Below are positions 6,960-15,651 of a stretch of 23,679 nt of DNA, piece by piece. Under the pieces are notes generated by a model that was not told the DNA's origin, did no database searches, and saw only the letters and a program-made list of their open reading frames with translations. This DNA comes from an uncultured Acetatifactor sp. (GTDB lineage Bacteria > Bacillota > Clostridia > Lachnospirales > Lachnospiraceae): positions 1 to 23,679 of the forward strand of contig CAOOJO010000005.1 of assembly GCA_948496895.1 (NCBI GenBank), given 5' to 3'. Made by a program: the position numbers and the translations under genes. How positions within the stretch are numbered: position 1 is the first letter of the stretch; the number at the start of each line of letters is the position of its first letter.

Positions 6960-7871
6960 ATGGCGAAAGAGCATGTAGTAAAGGAAGGCGCCAAGGTGAG
7001 GAAGAGCACCGGCGACCGGATTGTGGATGTGATTATCTATGTTGCCTTGGGACTGATAGCGTTGAGTACCGTTCTGCCCTTCCTGTATGTGGTGGCCGGT
7101 TCCTTCGCGACGGAGAAGGAGCTGACGGAGAAAGCGTTTTTCATCATTCCCACCCAGGTCTCCCTGAACGCTTACCAGTATGCCATCCGGACGGCGAATA
7201 TATTGAGAGGGCTGAAGAATTCCATCATCCTGACCATCCTGGGGACGGTGATGTGCATGCTCTTCTCCCTGAGCTTCGCGTATCCCCTGTCCAAGATGCA
7301 TTTCAGGGGCAGAAACTGGATCATGAACCTGGTGATCGTGACCATGCTGTTTTCCGGCGGCATGATCCCCTCCTACATGGTGATTAACGCCTACGGGCTG
7401 TATGATACCTACTGGGCGCTGGTGCTGCCGGCCCTGATCAATCCGTTCAACATGGTCATCATCAAGAAGTTCTTCACGGGGCTGCCCGTGGAGCTGGACG
7501 AGGCTTCCTATATGGACGGGGCCAATGATCTGCAGATTTTTACCAAAGTGGCGCTGCCCCTGTCCAAGCCGGTGATCGCGTCCATCTCCCTGTTCTACGG
7601 CGTGGGATTCTGGAATGATTATTTCAACTCCATGATTTACCTGCAGACGGCGGAGAAGTTCCCGATTCAGATTCAGCTGCGCTCTATCATACTGCTGTCT
7701 TCTACCTTTTCGGACGCGATGATGGATTTCTATGATATGAACGGCGCGCCCCCTGACAAGGCGGTGAAGATGGCATGTACCGTTATCGCTACGGTTCCAG
7801 TCCTGTGCATCTATCCTTTCGTGCAGAAATACTTCACCAAGGGCGTGATGGTGGGAGCTGTGAAAGGCTGA
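6960..7871 (+). CDS. ABC sugar transporter permease, LplC/YtcP type
   Basis: A 303-residue second permease of the same CUT1 importer. The N-terminal TM segment (VIIYVALGLIALSTVLPFLY) and FLYVVAGSFATEKEL are family hallmarks. SFAYPLSKMHFRGRNW and TMLFSGGMIPSYMVI are further LplC-like segments. The EAA loop is at about residues 180-200 (DEASYMDGANDLQIFTKVAL), and the C-terminus (FVQKYFTKGVMVGAVKG) is diagnostic of the family. GGGAGGAGG precedes the start. The gene is tightly linked to the first permease and followed after 90 nt by the receptor gene. No ATPase gene is present, as is usual for this transporter class. Confidence 0.94.
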   Translation: MAKEHVVKEGAKVRKSTGDRIVDVIIYVALGLIALSTVLPFLYVVAGSFATEKELTEKAFFIIPTQVSLNAYQYAIRTANILRGLKNSIILTILGTVMCMLFSLSFAYPLSKMHFRGRNWIMNLVIVTMLFSGGMIPSYMVINAYGLYDTYWALVLPALINPFNMVIIKKFFTGLPVELDEASYMDGANDLQIFTKVALPLSKPVIASISLFYGVGFWNDYFNSMIYLQTAEKFPIQIQLRSIILLSSTFSDAMMDFYDMNGAPPDKAVKMACTVIATVPVLCIYPFVQKYFTKGVMVGAVKG

Positions 7872-7961
7872 AAAGATTTTCTGAGTTTAATAGCTGGTTC
7901 CGGCGGCGGGAGGCCGCTGCCGCAATCATAGATTAACATTTCATTCAATAAGGAGGAGAAA

Positions 7962-9650
7962 ATGAAGAAAAAGAGTTTGAACAAGGTATTTGCGCTTGCG
8001 CTTGCCGCTGCCATGACCTTAAGCCTGGCGGCCTGTGGGAACGGCAGCGGAAGCAATGAGGGAAGCGGCAGCAGCGCCGGCAATGAGAGCAGCCAGTCCA
8101 CGGCGGAGGATAGCTCCGCGTCAAGTGAGGAGAGCCAGCAGGACAGCGAGCCCTCCGAGTCCGCCCAGGAGGAGCAGCCTTCCGGTGAGCGGCAGACCAT
8201 CACCTTCAGCGTTATCGATGTGAACGCAGGCAGCAACAACGTAGGTGAGTATGCTGAGCAGATTCTGAATCAGATCAAGGACTACACCAATGTGAACGTA
8301 GAGCTGACCTGGGTGGCCAACGACGCCCTGGCGGACAAGAATGCACTGTACCTGACGAATCCCGGCACCATGCCTCATATTATTACCTGGGGCGGCACTG
8401 TCACAGCCAATGTGGTAGAGGCGGCAAAGCAGGGAGCCTTCGTGGATCTGAACGAATATGTATGGGACAGCGCAAAGTATCCCAACCTGTCCGGCATGTC
8501 CAAGGAAGTGGCGGCTAACCTGACTGTAGACGGCAAGCTGATTGCCATTCCCAGAACCCGTGTAGTAGGCCGTAATGGTCTGAGCTACCGCACTGACTGG
8601 TTCGAGAAGCTGAAGGACGAGTACAACCTGACCGAGCCCAACACGCCGGAAGCGGTGAAGGAGATGCTGAAGGCATTTACCTACGGCGATCCCGACGGTA
8701 ACGGCGTGGATGACACCATCGGTATGGAGATGACCAAGCATACAGGGCCTTTTGACATTATCCAGACCTGGTTCGGCTGCGGCAACGGATGGGCAGAGGT
8801 TGACGGACAGCTGGTTCCCGTATGGATGCAGCCCGAGTACATGGAAGCCGTTGATTACATCAAGAGCCTGTACGACGAGGGCCTGATGCCTGCCGACTGG
8901 CACACCCGCCCTACCGACGGATGGTCCGACGGATGTAAGAAGGGCGAGAACGGCGTATTCATCGACGTGCTGGATTCCGGAAAGCGTATCTGGAAGTATT
9001 TTGAGGATGAAGCCACATTTACGCCCTCTGTCGTAAATCCGGAGGAAGCCGCTCATATGACGCTGTACGGCGCGGTAAACGGACATACCCTTGCGACCGC
9101 AGGCTATGCCGGATACTTTACACTGTCCGCTACCACTCTGGACACGCCGGAGAAAGTCGAAGCCGCATTGACCCTGTTAGATAAGCTCAACGATCCCGAG
9201 ATGCTGGTTTTGACCCAGTATGGCCTGGAAGGCATCAACTATGACATAGTGGACGGCCTGCTGGTAGATACTGACAATACCGAGGAGGGCAAGGCTCTGG
9301 CTCAAAACTATCTGGGACTGAACCAGATGCTTCCTTTCCTGCCTACCACAGAGGAAACTACCGCAAGAGTCGAGCGTCAGATTGACAAGTATGATCAGGC
9401 ACAGAACGAGGCTTATGAGGCAGCGCTTCCCTATGCGGTGATGAATCCTGCCATGTCCTATCTGGTGAATTCACCCACATACGCCAGCGAGGGCGCTTCC
9501 CTGGACGAGGCGGCTACCGCGGCGAGGACTCAGTATGTCTGCGGCGCTATCGACAAGGCTGCTTTCGAGGCTGAGCTTCAGCGCATCCGCGATAACGGCT
9601 ATGATACCATCATCGCAGAAGTGAACGAGCAATACAAGGCGAACCAGTAA
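7962..9650 (+). CDS. Extracellular solute-binding lipoprotein, LplA/YtcQ type
   Basis: A 562-residue receptor with a lipoprotein signal peptide: positive N-terminus (MKKKSLNK), hydrophobic core, and lipobox LAAC with the lipidated cysteine at 25. Residues 26-75 are a Ser/Glu/Gly-rich spacer that would hold the receptor off the membrane. The rest is a large type-1 sugar-binding fold (for example IITWGGTVTANVVEAAKQGA and YRTDWFEKL), of the size usual for LplA-like proteins that bind oligosaccharides. AAGGAGGAG lies before the ATG. It would capture RG-I oligosaccharides and deliver them to the two permeases upstream. The last codons fall within a degenerate tandem repeat that continues beyond the stop. 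Confidence 0.93.
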   Translation: MKKKSLNKVFALALAAAMTLSLAACGNGSGSNEGSGSSAGNESSQSTAEDSSASSEESQQDSEPSESAQEEQPSGERQTITFSVIDVNAGSNNVGEYAEQILNQIKDYTNVNVELTWVANDALADKNALYLTNPGTMPHIITWGGTVTANVVEAAKQGAFVDLNEYVWDSAKYPNLSGMSKEVAANLTVDGKLIAIPRTRVVGRNGLSYRTDWFEKLKDEYNLTEPNTPEAVKEMLKAFTYGDPDGNGVDDTIGMEMTKHTGPFDIIQTWFGCGNGWAEVDGQLVPVWMQPEYMEAVDYIKSLYDEGLMPADWHTRPTDGWSDGCKKGENGVFIDVLDSGKRIWKYFEDEATFTPSVVNPEEAAHMTLYGAVNGHTLATAGYAGYFTLSATTLDTPEKVEAALTLLDKLNDPEMLVLTQYGLEGINYDIVDGLLVDTDNTEEGKALAQNYLGLNQMLPFLPTTEETTARVERQIDKYDQAQNEAYEAALPYAVMNPAMSYLVNSPTYASEGASLDEAATAARTQYVCGAIDKAAFEAELQRIRDNGYDTIIAEVNEQYKANQ

Positions 9651-9713
9651 TTCGCCTCGGCGAACCAATAATCCGCCTGGCAAATCAATAATTCTTAATC
9701 AATAATTTACCTG
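9638..9713 (+). repeat. Degenerate 21-nt tandem repeat spanning the receptor stop codon
   Basis: GGCGAACCAGTAATTCGCCTC (9638-9658) is followed directly by GGCGAACCAATAATCCGCCTG (9659-9679), identical at 18 of 21 positions. A decayed third and fourth copy share AATCAATAATT and ACCTG up to 9713. The first unit contains the end of the receptor gene (Ala-Asn-Gln-stop). This suggests local duplication of the gene end; a function is not evident. Confidence 0.6.
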
Positions 9714-9730
9714 GCAAGTGCCTGGGCGGA

Positions 9731-9763
9731 TCGTCCGCGGGCCAGTGACTTCGCCGCGGACGA
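9731..9763 (+). other. Intercistronic hairpin 1 after the receptor gene
   Basis: TCGTCCGCGG (9731-9740) and CCGCGGACGA (9754-9763) form a perfect 10-bp GC-rich stem with a 13-nt loop. No T-tract follows, so it is more likely an RNA-processing or 3'-end protection element than a full terminator. It lies in the longest gap of the operon (230 nt). Confidence 0.55.
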
Positions 9764-9772
9764 CAGGACGGG

Positions 9773-9833
9773 AAGGGCATCGATGCCGCAAAAGGCATCG
9801 GTGTCCCTTTCTGCCATCTCCGGCGAAGGGACA
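9773..9833 (+). promoter_or_regulatory. Two mutually exclusive hairpins upstream of the GH2-like gene
   Basis: AAGGGCATCGATGCC (9773-9787) pairs with GGCATCGGTGTCCCTT (9794-9809) around loop GCAAAA, with one bulge and one G-T pair. The segment TGTCCCTT (9802-9809) is also perfectly complementary to AAGGGACA (9826-9833). The two stems share this segment and cannot form together. No strong T-tract follows, so attenuation is uncertain; differential RNA stability between receptor and enzymes is another reading. Confidence 0.45.
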
Positions 9834-9880
9834 GACGGCAGGCTGGAGACCGCACAGGACGACAAGAGGAGCAAACGGAT

Positions 9881-12800
9881 ATGCATATAGATTTATCTGG
9901 AAAATGGAACATCTCCCTGGAGGCGGAGGACGGCGCGCAGACAGGGCAGATTCAGCTGCCGGGCATCCTGCAGGCAGCCGGATACGGAGACCCCATCACC
10001 AGGCAGATGCCCTGGGTCAGCAGCCTCCATGATACGTTCTGGTACCAGCAGGAGGAATACCGCTATGCCCAGGAGGAGGGCGTGAACGTGCCCTTCCTGT
10101 CTCAGCCGCCCAGGCACTTTCTGGGGGAGGCCGTCTATGAGCGGGATTTCCAGGTTCCCGCTGACGGCCAGGAGTGGCATTTCTACATAGAGGTGGCAAG
10201 ATGGCGCAGCCGGGTATGGATAGACGGAGCCTTCCGCGGGGAGGACTGTACGCTCTGCGGCCCCCATCATGTCAGGCTGGGCGCGCTGCCTTCCGGCAGG
10301 CATACCATACGGGTGGCCATGGACAATTCCATGATTTACCCTTACCGCCCGGACGCCCATGGGGTGTCGGATGCCCTGGGAGGGACATGGAACGGCATGG
10401 TGGGCGAGATAGCCCTGATGACGGAAGGAGCGTACAGGCAGCGGGAGGCGGCGAAGAGCGCCTATGCGGCCGCCCATCCCAGAACCGTGGAGGCATCCGG
10501 GAACCAGATTCTGATAGACGGAAAACCGTTCTATTTCCGCGCTACCCACTTCGGTGGGGATTATCCGCTGACCGGCTACCCCGAGACGGACATGGCCTGG
10601 TGGCGAAAGCTCATGGGGACGATCCAGGCCTGGGGCCTGAACGGTATCCGCTTCCACTCCTATTGCCCTCCCGAGGCGGCATTCGCAGCGGCGGACGAGG
10701 CAGGGGTCTGTCTGCTGGTGGAATGCGGCATGTGGAACCGCTTCGGGGACAGTCCCGGGGAGATGGAGATGTATGAGGTGCTGATGGCGGAGACCAGGCG
10801 CATCCTGGACAGCTTCGGGCACCATCCCTCCTTTGTGTTCTTCTCGCCCAGCAATGAACCCAGCGGTGCGTGGTATAAGGCGCTGCGCAGATGGGTCCGT
10901 GAGGCCAGGGAATATGACGAATCCTTAGGATATGGGGGCAGGAGGCTCTACACCGCCCAGTCCGGCTGGTTCTATGACGTGCCTCCGTCTGAAATCGAAG
11001 GCACGGATTTCATCTATTTCCACCGCTCCGGATACGGCCCTTACCTGGGCGGCACGATCCGCAATCCCCTGGGCTGGCGGGGCGGAAATTACAGCCCGTC
11101 CCTGGAGGGCGTAAAGAAGCCGGTCATCTGCCATGAGCTGGGGCAGATCTGCGCTTATCCCGATTATGGCGTCATCCGCAAGTTCAAGGGCTATCTGCAG
11201 CCGGGGAATTACAGGGTGTTCCAGGAGAATGCCCGGGCGAACGGCATCCTGCCCTATGCGGAGGATTTCGTAAGGTGCTCCGGGGAGAACCAGCTGCGGC
11301 TCTACAAGGAGGAGCTGGAGGCGAATTGCAGGACGCCGCAGATACAGGGCTTCGAGCTCCTGGATCTCCATGACTACCTGGGGCAGGGGACGGCTCTGGT
11401 GGGGATACTGGATCCCTTCTGGGAGAGCAAGGGGTATGGCAGCCCGGAGGCGTTCCGGGAATTCTGCGGGGACACGGTGCTGCTGGCCAGATGCAGCAGC
11501 TATGTATGGAGGAGCACGGACAGGGCCGTGATTCCGGTGGAGGTCTGCCATTATGGGAAAGAAGCTGTCAAAGAGCCCGTCGTGGTGTGGACGCTGCGGT
11601 GCGGCGATGCCCTCTGGCGGACGGGGGAATTGCGGACAGAGGAAATCCCCTGCGGATGCAATACCAAAATCGGTGATATTATAATCGATTTCAGAGAAAT
11701 CACCCGGGAAGGCGGACTGACGCAGAGCAGAGAGCTGGAGCTTATGCTGGAATTGCTGGATTCCCAGGGTACCTATGACCCATCGGGGCAGAGGGCCGTC
11801 ATGAGCCGCAACCGCTGGAGCATGTACGTATTCCTGGACAGCGGGCAGGATGGGCAGTCCGACGGGGTCTTGTATACAAGGGACTGGGCGGAGGCTAAGA
11901 GCGCCCTGGAGAAGGGCGGAAGGGTGGTATTCTCGCCCTATCTGTCGGATCTGGGCTATGAGTGCCCGGCGCTGTCCGCCAGAAGCGTGGACTGGAACGG
12001 GCAGATGGGGCCTTCCTGGCGGCGTACCATGGGGATTGTGGTGCGGGAGGGCCATCCGGTCTTCCGGCATTTTCCCACGGGGCATTCGGGAGGCTGGCAG
12101 TGGGAGGATATCCTGGAACAGGCCAGGGGGTTCTGGATGGAGGGCCTGGAGCAGGTGGAGCCGATCGTACAGCCCATCGATGACTGGAACAGGAACCTGC
12201 TGCAGAGCCTGCTGTTCGAGGCAAAGGTCCTGGGCGGGAGCCTTTTGCTGGTCTCCGCAAACCTGGAGGGAAGCTTCCAGGAGCGCCCCGGGGCCTACTG
12301 CCTGAAGCAGGCCATCCTGCGGTATGCCGCCTCGGAGGAGTTCGCGCCGTCCGTGGAAGCCCGGGCGCAGTCTATTGAGGCAAAGCTCTTCCCCATGCTG
12401 CGGATGGGGGAGCTGACGGAAAAGGTCCTGTATAGTTGCAGCCAGGTCAGAAACGGCGGCAGCCTTGTAACAGCGGATCCGAATTCCTCTGTCCGGGCGG
12501 AGGCGAAAGGGTTTCCCATTGAAATCACCATCCTGCTGCGCAGGCCGGTGGCCATGTGGGGGATTCTCTATGTGCCGGAGCAGCGGGACAGAGGCCATGA
12601 GGGGTTCGTCAGAGACTACGCGATAGAGATAAGGCATGGGGAGGAGGCCGGATGGGAGTCCGCGGCGCAGGGGACGCTCCAAAATACCTGCCGTTCCCAG
12701 AAGATAGCTTTCGACAGGGCAAGGACGGGGGATGCAATCCGGCTGAAGGTGTTCTCCGCATATGGGTGCGTGGACAAATACGTGTGGAGGGAGAGCTGTG

Positions 12801-12946
12801 AGGGGTGGCACCGGGTCTTTCAGCCACTGGAGGCCATCGTACAGATAGCCGGCCTCCATGTCCTCTGCGAGGAGGACGGCCCTCACGGGGACATCTATGC
12901 ATCAGGGAAGGCGCGGGGCTCCCGCACAAAGGAAATCGATTTTTAG
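9881..12946 (+). CDS. GH2-like glycoside hydrolase with C-terminal discoidin-like domain
   Basis: A 1021-residue protein with no signal peptide, so probably cytoplasmic. The order fits GH2-type enzymes: an N-terminal sugar-binding jelly roll (LSGKWNISLE; YERDFQVPADG; WIDGAF), a beta-sandwich, then a TIM barrel from about residue 205 (ILIDGKPFYFRATHFGGDYP; WGLNGIRFHSYCPP). The likely acid/base is E326 in SPSNEPSG and the likely nucleophile E419 in VICHELGQ. Near residues 880-1005 a segment resembles a discoidin/CBM32-type module. GAGGAG is 9 nt before the ATG. Specificity cannot be read: beta-galactosidase, beta-glucuronidase or arabinopyranosidase activity on RG-I side chains are all possible. 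Clan-level assignment is firmer than family or substrate. Confidence 0.8.
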   Translation: MHIDLSGKWNISLEAEDGAQTGQIQLPGILQAAGYGDPITRQMPWVSSLHDTFWYQQEEYRYAQEEGVNVPFLSQPPRHFLGEAVYERDFQVPADGQEWHFYIEVARWRSRVWIDGAFRGEDCTLCGPHHVRLGALPSGRHTIRVAMDNSMIYPYRPDAHGVSDALGGTWNGMVGEIALMTEGAYRQREAAKSAYAAAHPRTVEASGNQILIDGKPFYFRATHFGGDYPLTGYPETDMAWWRKLMGTIQAWGLNGIRFHSYCPPEAAFAAADEAGVCLLVECGMWNRFGDSPGEMEMYEVLMAETRRILDSFGHHPSFVFFSPSNEPSGAWYKALRRWVREAREYDESLGYGGRRLYTAQSGWFYDVPPSEIEGTDFIYFHRSGYGPYLGGTIRNPLGWRGGNYSPSLEGVKKPVICHELGQICAYPDYGVIRKFKGYLQPGNYRVFQENARANGILPYAEDFVRCSGENQLRLYKEELEANCRTPQIQGFELLDLHDYLGQGTALVGILDPFWESKGYGSPEAFREFCGDTVLLARCSSYVWRSTDRAVIPVEVCHYGKEAVKEPVVVWTLRCGDALWRTGELRTEEIPCGCNTKIGDIIIDFREITREGGLTQSRELELMLELLDSQGTYDPSGQRAVMSRNRWSMYVFLDSGQDGQSDGVLYTRDWAEAKSALEKGGRVVFSPYLSDLGYECPALSARSVDWNGQMGPSWRRTMGIVVREGHPVFRHFPTGHSGGWQWEDILEQARGFWMEGLEQVEPIVQPIDDWNRNLLQSLLFEAKVLGGSLLLVSANLEGSFQERPGAYCLKQAILRYAASEEFAPSVEARAQSIEAKLFPMLRMGELTEKVLYSCSQVRNGGSLVTADPNSSVRAEAKGFPIEITILLRRPVAMWGILYVPEQRDRGHEGFVRDYAIEIRHGEEAGWESAAQGTLQNTCRSQKIAFDRARTGDAIRLKVFSAYGCVDKYVWRESCEGWHRVFQPLEAIVQIAGLHVLCEEDGPHGDIYASGKARGSRTKEIDF

Positions 12947-12982
12947 GAACCCAGTTCCGGTTTCAGGAAAGGGAGGAAGGAA

Positions 12983-15619
12983 ATGAAGCTGCATTTATTG
13001 GAGGGAACCAGGGCGGAGGGCTATACGACCTTCGGCTGTATGTGGAGACAGGGAGAGTGTACAAAGGAGACGGAATATCTGTGCAGGCGGCAGGCGGCAG
13101 ACGGCACGGGGCAGGAGGAGATCCCGATGCAGTCCAGGGTCACGGCCTACTGGCCGGACGGCTCGGTCAAGTGGACGGCCCACACGGCGGACGCGGCGCG
13201 GCTGGGGCAGGACATCGAAGTGCTGCCGGGAAAGCCGGGGAGCGTAGGCGGCATGGAATGCGTGGAGACGGAAGAGGAGATCCTGCTCCGGGCGGGGGCG
13301 GTGACGGTGACTGTCAGGAAGGACGGGAGGCATCTGTTCGAGTCTGCGGCCAAGGACGGCAGGAGCTATCTGCGGGACGCTGAGCCCGTATTGATCCTGG
13401 AGGAGCCGGTCATGCTCCAAGGGAACCCCGCCAAAGTGGAGAAAAGCTATATAAGCCATATCACGGAGGTGGCCGTGGAGGAGACAGGGAACCTGAGGAC
13501 AGTGATACGCTATGAGGGGATCCACCGCTCCTCCTTGCAGGAAGAGAGATTTCCGTTTATAATCAGGATGGAGGTGGGATATGACAGCACTGTCATAAAA
13601 TTCACCCATACCTTCCTGTATGACGGGGATGAGGACAAGGATTTCCTGAAGGGGATGGGAATCCGCTTCCTGTCGCCCATGGCCGGGGAGCTGTATAACC
13701 GCCATGTGAAATTCCCGGGGGACTACGGCGTGTTCCATGAGGCGCTGGTGCCGCTGACGGCATGGCGGCCCAAAATGCCGATCGCCCTCTATCAGAGACA
13801 GATGGCGGGAGAGAAGATGCTGCTTTCCGGCGAGGCGCGCCAGATGGCGGACAAGGTGCTGAAGGATGCGCCGGTCTGGAGCGAGTACGCGCTGTACCAG
13901 GACAGCGCCAGCCACTTTGGCATCAAGAAGAAGCAGAAAGGGGAGAACCTGTGCTATATCGAGTCTCTGCACGGACAGCGGGCGGCGGGCGCGGCGGCCT
14001 TCGGCTCCGAACACGGCAGCGTGAAAGCGGCGGTCAGGGATTTCTGGGAAAAATATCCCTCCGGCATCACCTGCAGGGGGCTGGACGGAGAAAACGCGGA
14101 ATGCACCCTGTGGTTCTGGTCCCCGGACGCGGCGGCCATGGATTTCCGGCATTACGCGGACAGAGGGTACAATCAGGTCTGCTACGAGGGATACGATTAC
14201 AAGGGGGCGACGCCGGACGGAATCGCCTGTACGAACGAGTGCAGCGTAGCGTTTTCGGATGCGATGATTCCGGAGGACGGGGAGGTGGAGGCCTTCGCCC
14301 AGTCCGTGAACCATCCTGCCGTCTACGTGGGGACGCCAAAGTTCTATCATGAGATGAGGGCGTTCGGCTACTGGTCGCTGCCCGCCGGGGAGGGCGCCGC
14401 GGAGACGGAGCGCTGGCTGGAGAGCCAGATGGAGCAGGTTTTCGACTTTTACAAGGGAGAGATTGAGCAGCGCGGCTGGTACGGCATGTTCAACTACGGC
14501 GATGTAATGCATACCTACGATTCGGTGCGCCACCAGTGGAAATACGATATGGGCGGCTATGCGTGGGACAATACGGAGCTGGTGCCCACTCTGTGGCTGT
14601 GGCTGTACTTTCTGCGCACCGGCAGGGGGGATGTGTACAGGGTGGCGGAGAAGCTGTCCCGCCATGCCAGCGAGGTGGACGTCTACCACATGGGCAGATA
14701 TAAGGGACTGGGCTCCCGGCATAATGTGCGCCATTGGGGGTGCCCCTGCAAGGAGGCGCGGATCGCCATGGCGGGGCATCACAGAGTCCTGTACTATCTG
14801 ACCGGGGACAGGAGGCTGGAGGACATCTTCGAGGAGCTGAAGGACAATGAGATGAGCTTCCTGAACAAGGATCCCCTGGGGGACTTCTTTGACAAAAAGG
14901 ACATGGTCTATCCCAGCCATGCCCGCAGCGGCCCGGACTGGTCGGCCCTTTGCTCCAACTGGATGACCAGATGGGAGAGGTTCCACGATGAACGATACCT
15001 GGACAAGATTCGGACGGGAATCGAGGACATCAGGAAAGCGCCCTTAAGGCTGGCCTCCGGCCCCGATTTTGAGTTCGACCCCGCCACCTGCCATCTGCGC
15101 TATATCGGAGAGCGGACCACGGGAGGATGCCATCTGCAGATCTGCATGGGCGCTCCTCAGATATGGACGGAGCTGGGGGATCTGATGGGCGATGAGGACT
15201 GGAAGGAGATGCTCGCCGAGCTGGGCAGCATTTATTTCATGACAGAGGAAGAGAGGGACAGGGCCACGGAAGGGCTCACCGGCAGCAGGGAATTCACCTT
15301 TCCCTTCATGGCGGCGGGCATCGGCGCCTATGCCGCCGCTTACCGAAAGGACGGCGAGCTGGCCAGGCGGGTCTGGAAGGAGCTGCTGAGCACGATCATC
15401 AATGGGGAAAGCCGTGAGGGCTTTGATCAGAGAAGGATTGCGAATCAGGGCAACCGGGAGGCTCTGCGGGAGATTCCCTGGGTCTCCACCAATTTCGTGG
15501 CGCAGTTCTGCCTGAACGCCATCATGGCGCTGGAGCTTATCCGGGACTGGATTCCGGCTACCCTGAGAGAGGCCGGGGAGCTGACAGTGGATGGAGGGGA
15601 GCATTTCCGCAGGGCATAA
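12983..15619 (+). CDS. YetA/PL26-type exo-rhamnogalacturonan lyase-like protein
   Basis: An 878-residue protein without signal peptide. The N-terminal segment AYWPDGSVKWTAHTA (about residues 54-68) is the hallmark of the PcRGLX/YetA N-terminal RIFT-barrel domain. It is followed by a central beta-sandwich and a long helical C-terminal half (for example WLWLYFLRTG, MAGHHRVLYYLTGDRRL) consistent with the alpha/alpha toroid of the family. The characterised fungal PL26 enzyme is an exo-acting rhamnogalacturonan lyase that releases unsaturated disaccharides by beta-elimination; B. subtilis YetA lies next to lpl genes. Here it would feed the GH105 hydrolase encoded further along. GGGAGGAAGG precedes the ATG, 36 nt after the GH2-like gene. 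Family assignment is good; lyase activity is inferred. Confidence 0.85.
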   Translation: MKLHLLEGTRAEGYTTFGCMWRQGECTKETEYLCRRQAADGTGQEEIPMQSRVTAYWPDGSVKWTAHTADAARLGQDIEVLPGKPGSVGGMECVETEEEILLRAGAVTVTVRKDGRHLFESAAKDGRSYLRDAEPVLILEEPVMLQGNPAKVEKSYISHITEVAVEETGNLRTVIRYEGIHRSSLQEERFPFIIRMEVGYDSTVIKFTHTFLYDGDEDKDFLKGMGIRFLSPMAGELYNRHVKFPGDYGVFHEALVPLTAWRPKMPIALYQRQMAGEKMLLSGEARQMADKVLKDAPVWSEYALYQDSASHFGIKKKQKGENLCYIESLHGQRAAGAAAFGSEHGSVKAAVRDFWEKYPSGITCRGLDGENAECTLWFWSPDAAAMDFRHYADRGYNQVCYEGYDYKGATPDGIACTNECSVAFSDAMIPEDGEVEAFAQSVNHPAVYVGTPKFYHEMRAFGYWSLPAGEGAAETERWLESQMEQVFDFYKGEIEQRGWYGMFNYGDVMHTYDSVRHQWKYDMGGYAWDNTELVPTLWLWLYFLRTGRGDVYRVAEKLSRHASEVDVYHMGRYKGLGSRHNVRHWGCPCKEARIAMAGHHRVLYYLTGDRRLEDIFEELKDNEMSFLNKDPLGDFFDKKDMVYPSHARSGPDWSALCSNWMTRWERFHDERYLDKIRTGIEDIRKAPLRLASGPDFEFDPATCHLRYIGERTTGGCHLQICMGAPQIWTELGDLMGDEDWKEMLAELGSIYFMTEEERDRATEGLTGSREFTFPFMAAGIGAYAAAYRKDGELARRVWKELLSTIINGESREGFDQRRIANQGNREALREIPWVSTNFVAQFCLNAIMALELIRDWIPATLREAGELTVDGGEHFRRA

Positions 15620-15651
15620 GCCATGTCCCGCCAGAAAGGATGGAGGATAGA

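Noticed and set aside
7901..7919. Hairpin CGGCGGC/GCCGCTG between permease and receptor genes
   Set aside because: Only seven pairs with one wobble and no T-tract; too weak to list as a regulatory element in GC-rich DNA.
12995..14986. Long minus-strand ORF (663 codons) opposite the YetA-like gene
   Set aside because: Low-complexity antisense translation rich in His, Pro, Arg and Gln, with no recognisable domain. The plus-strand gene is well supported.
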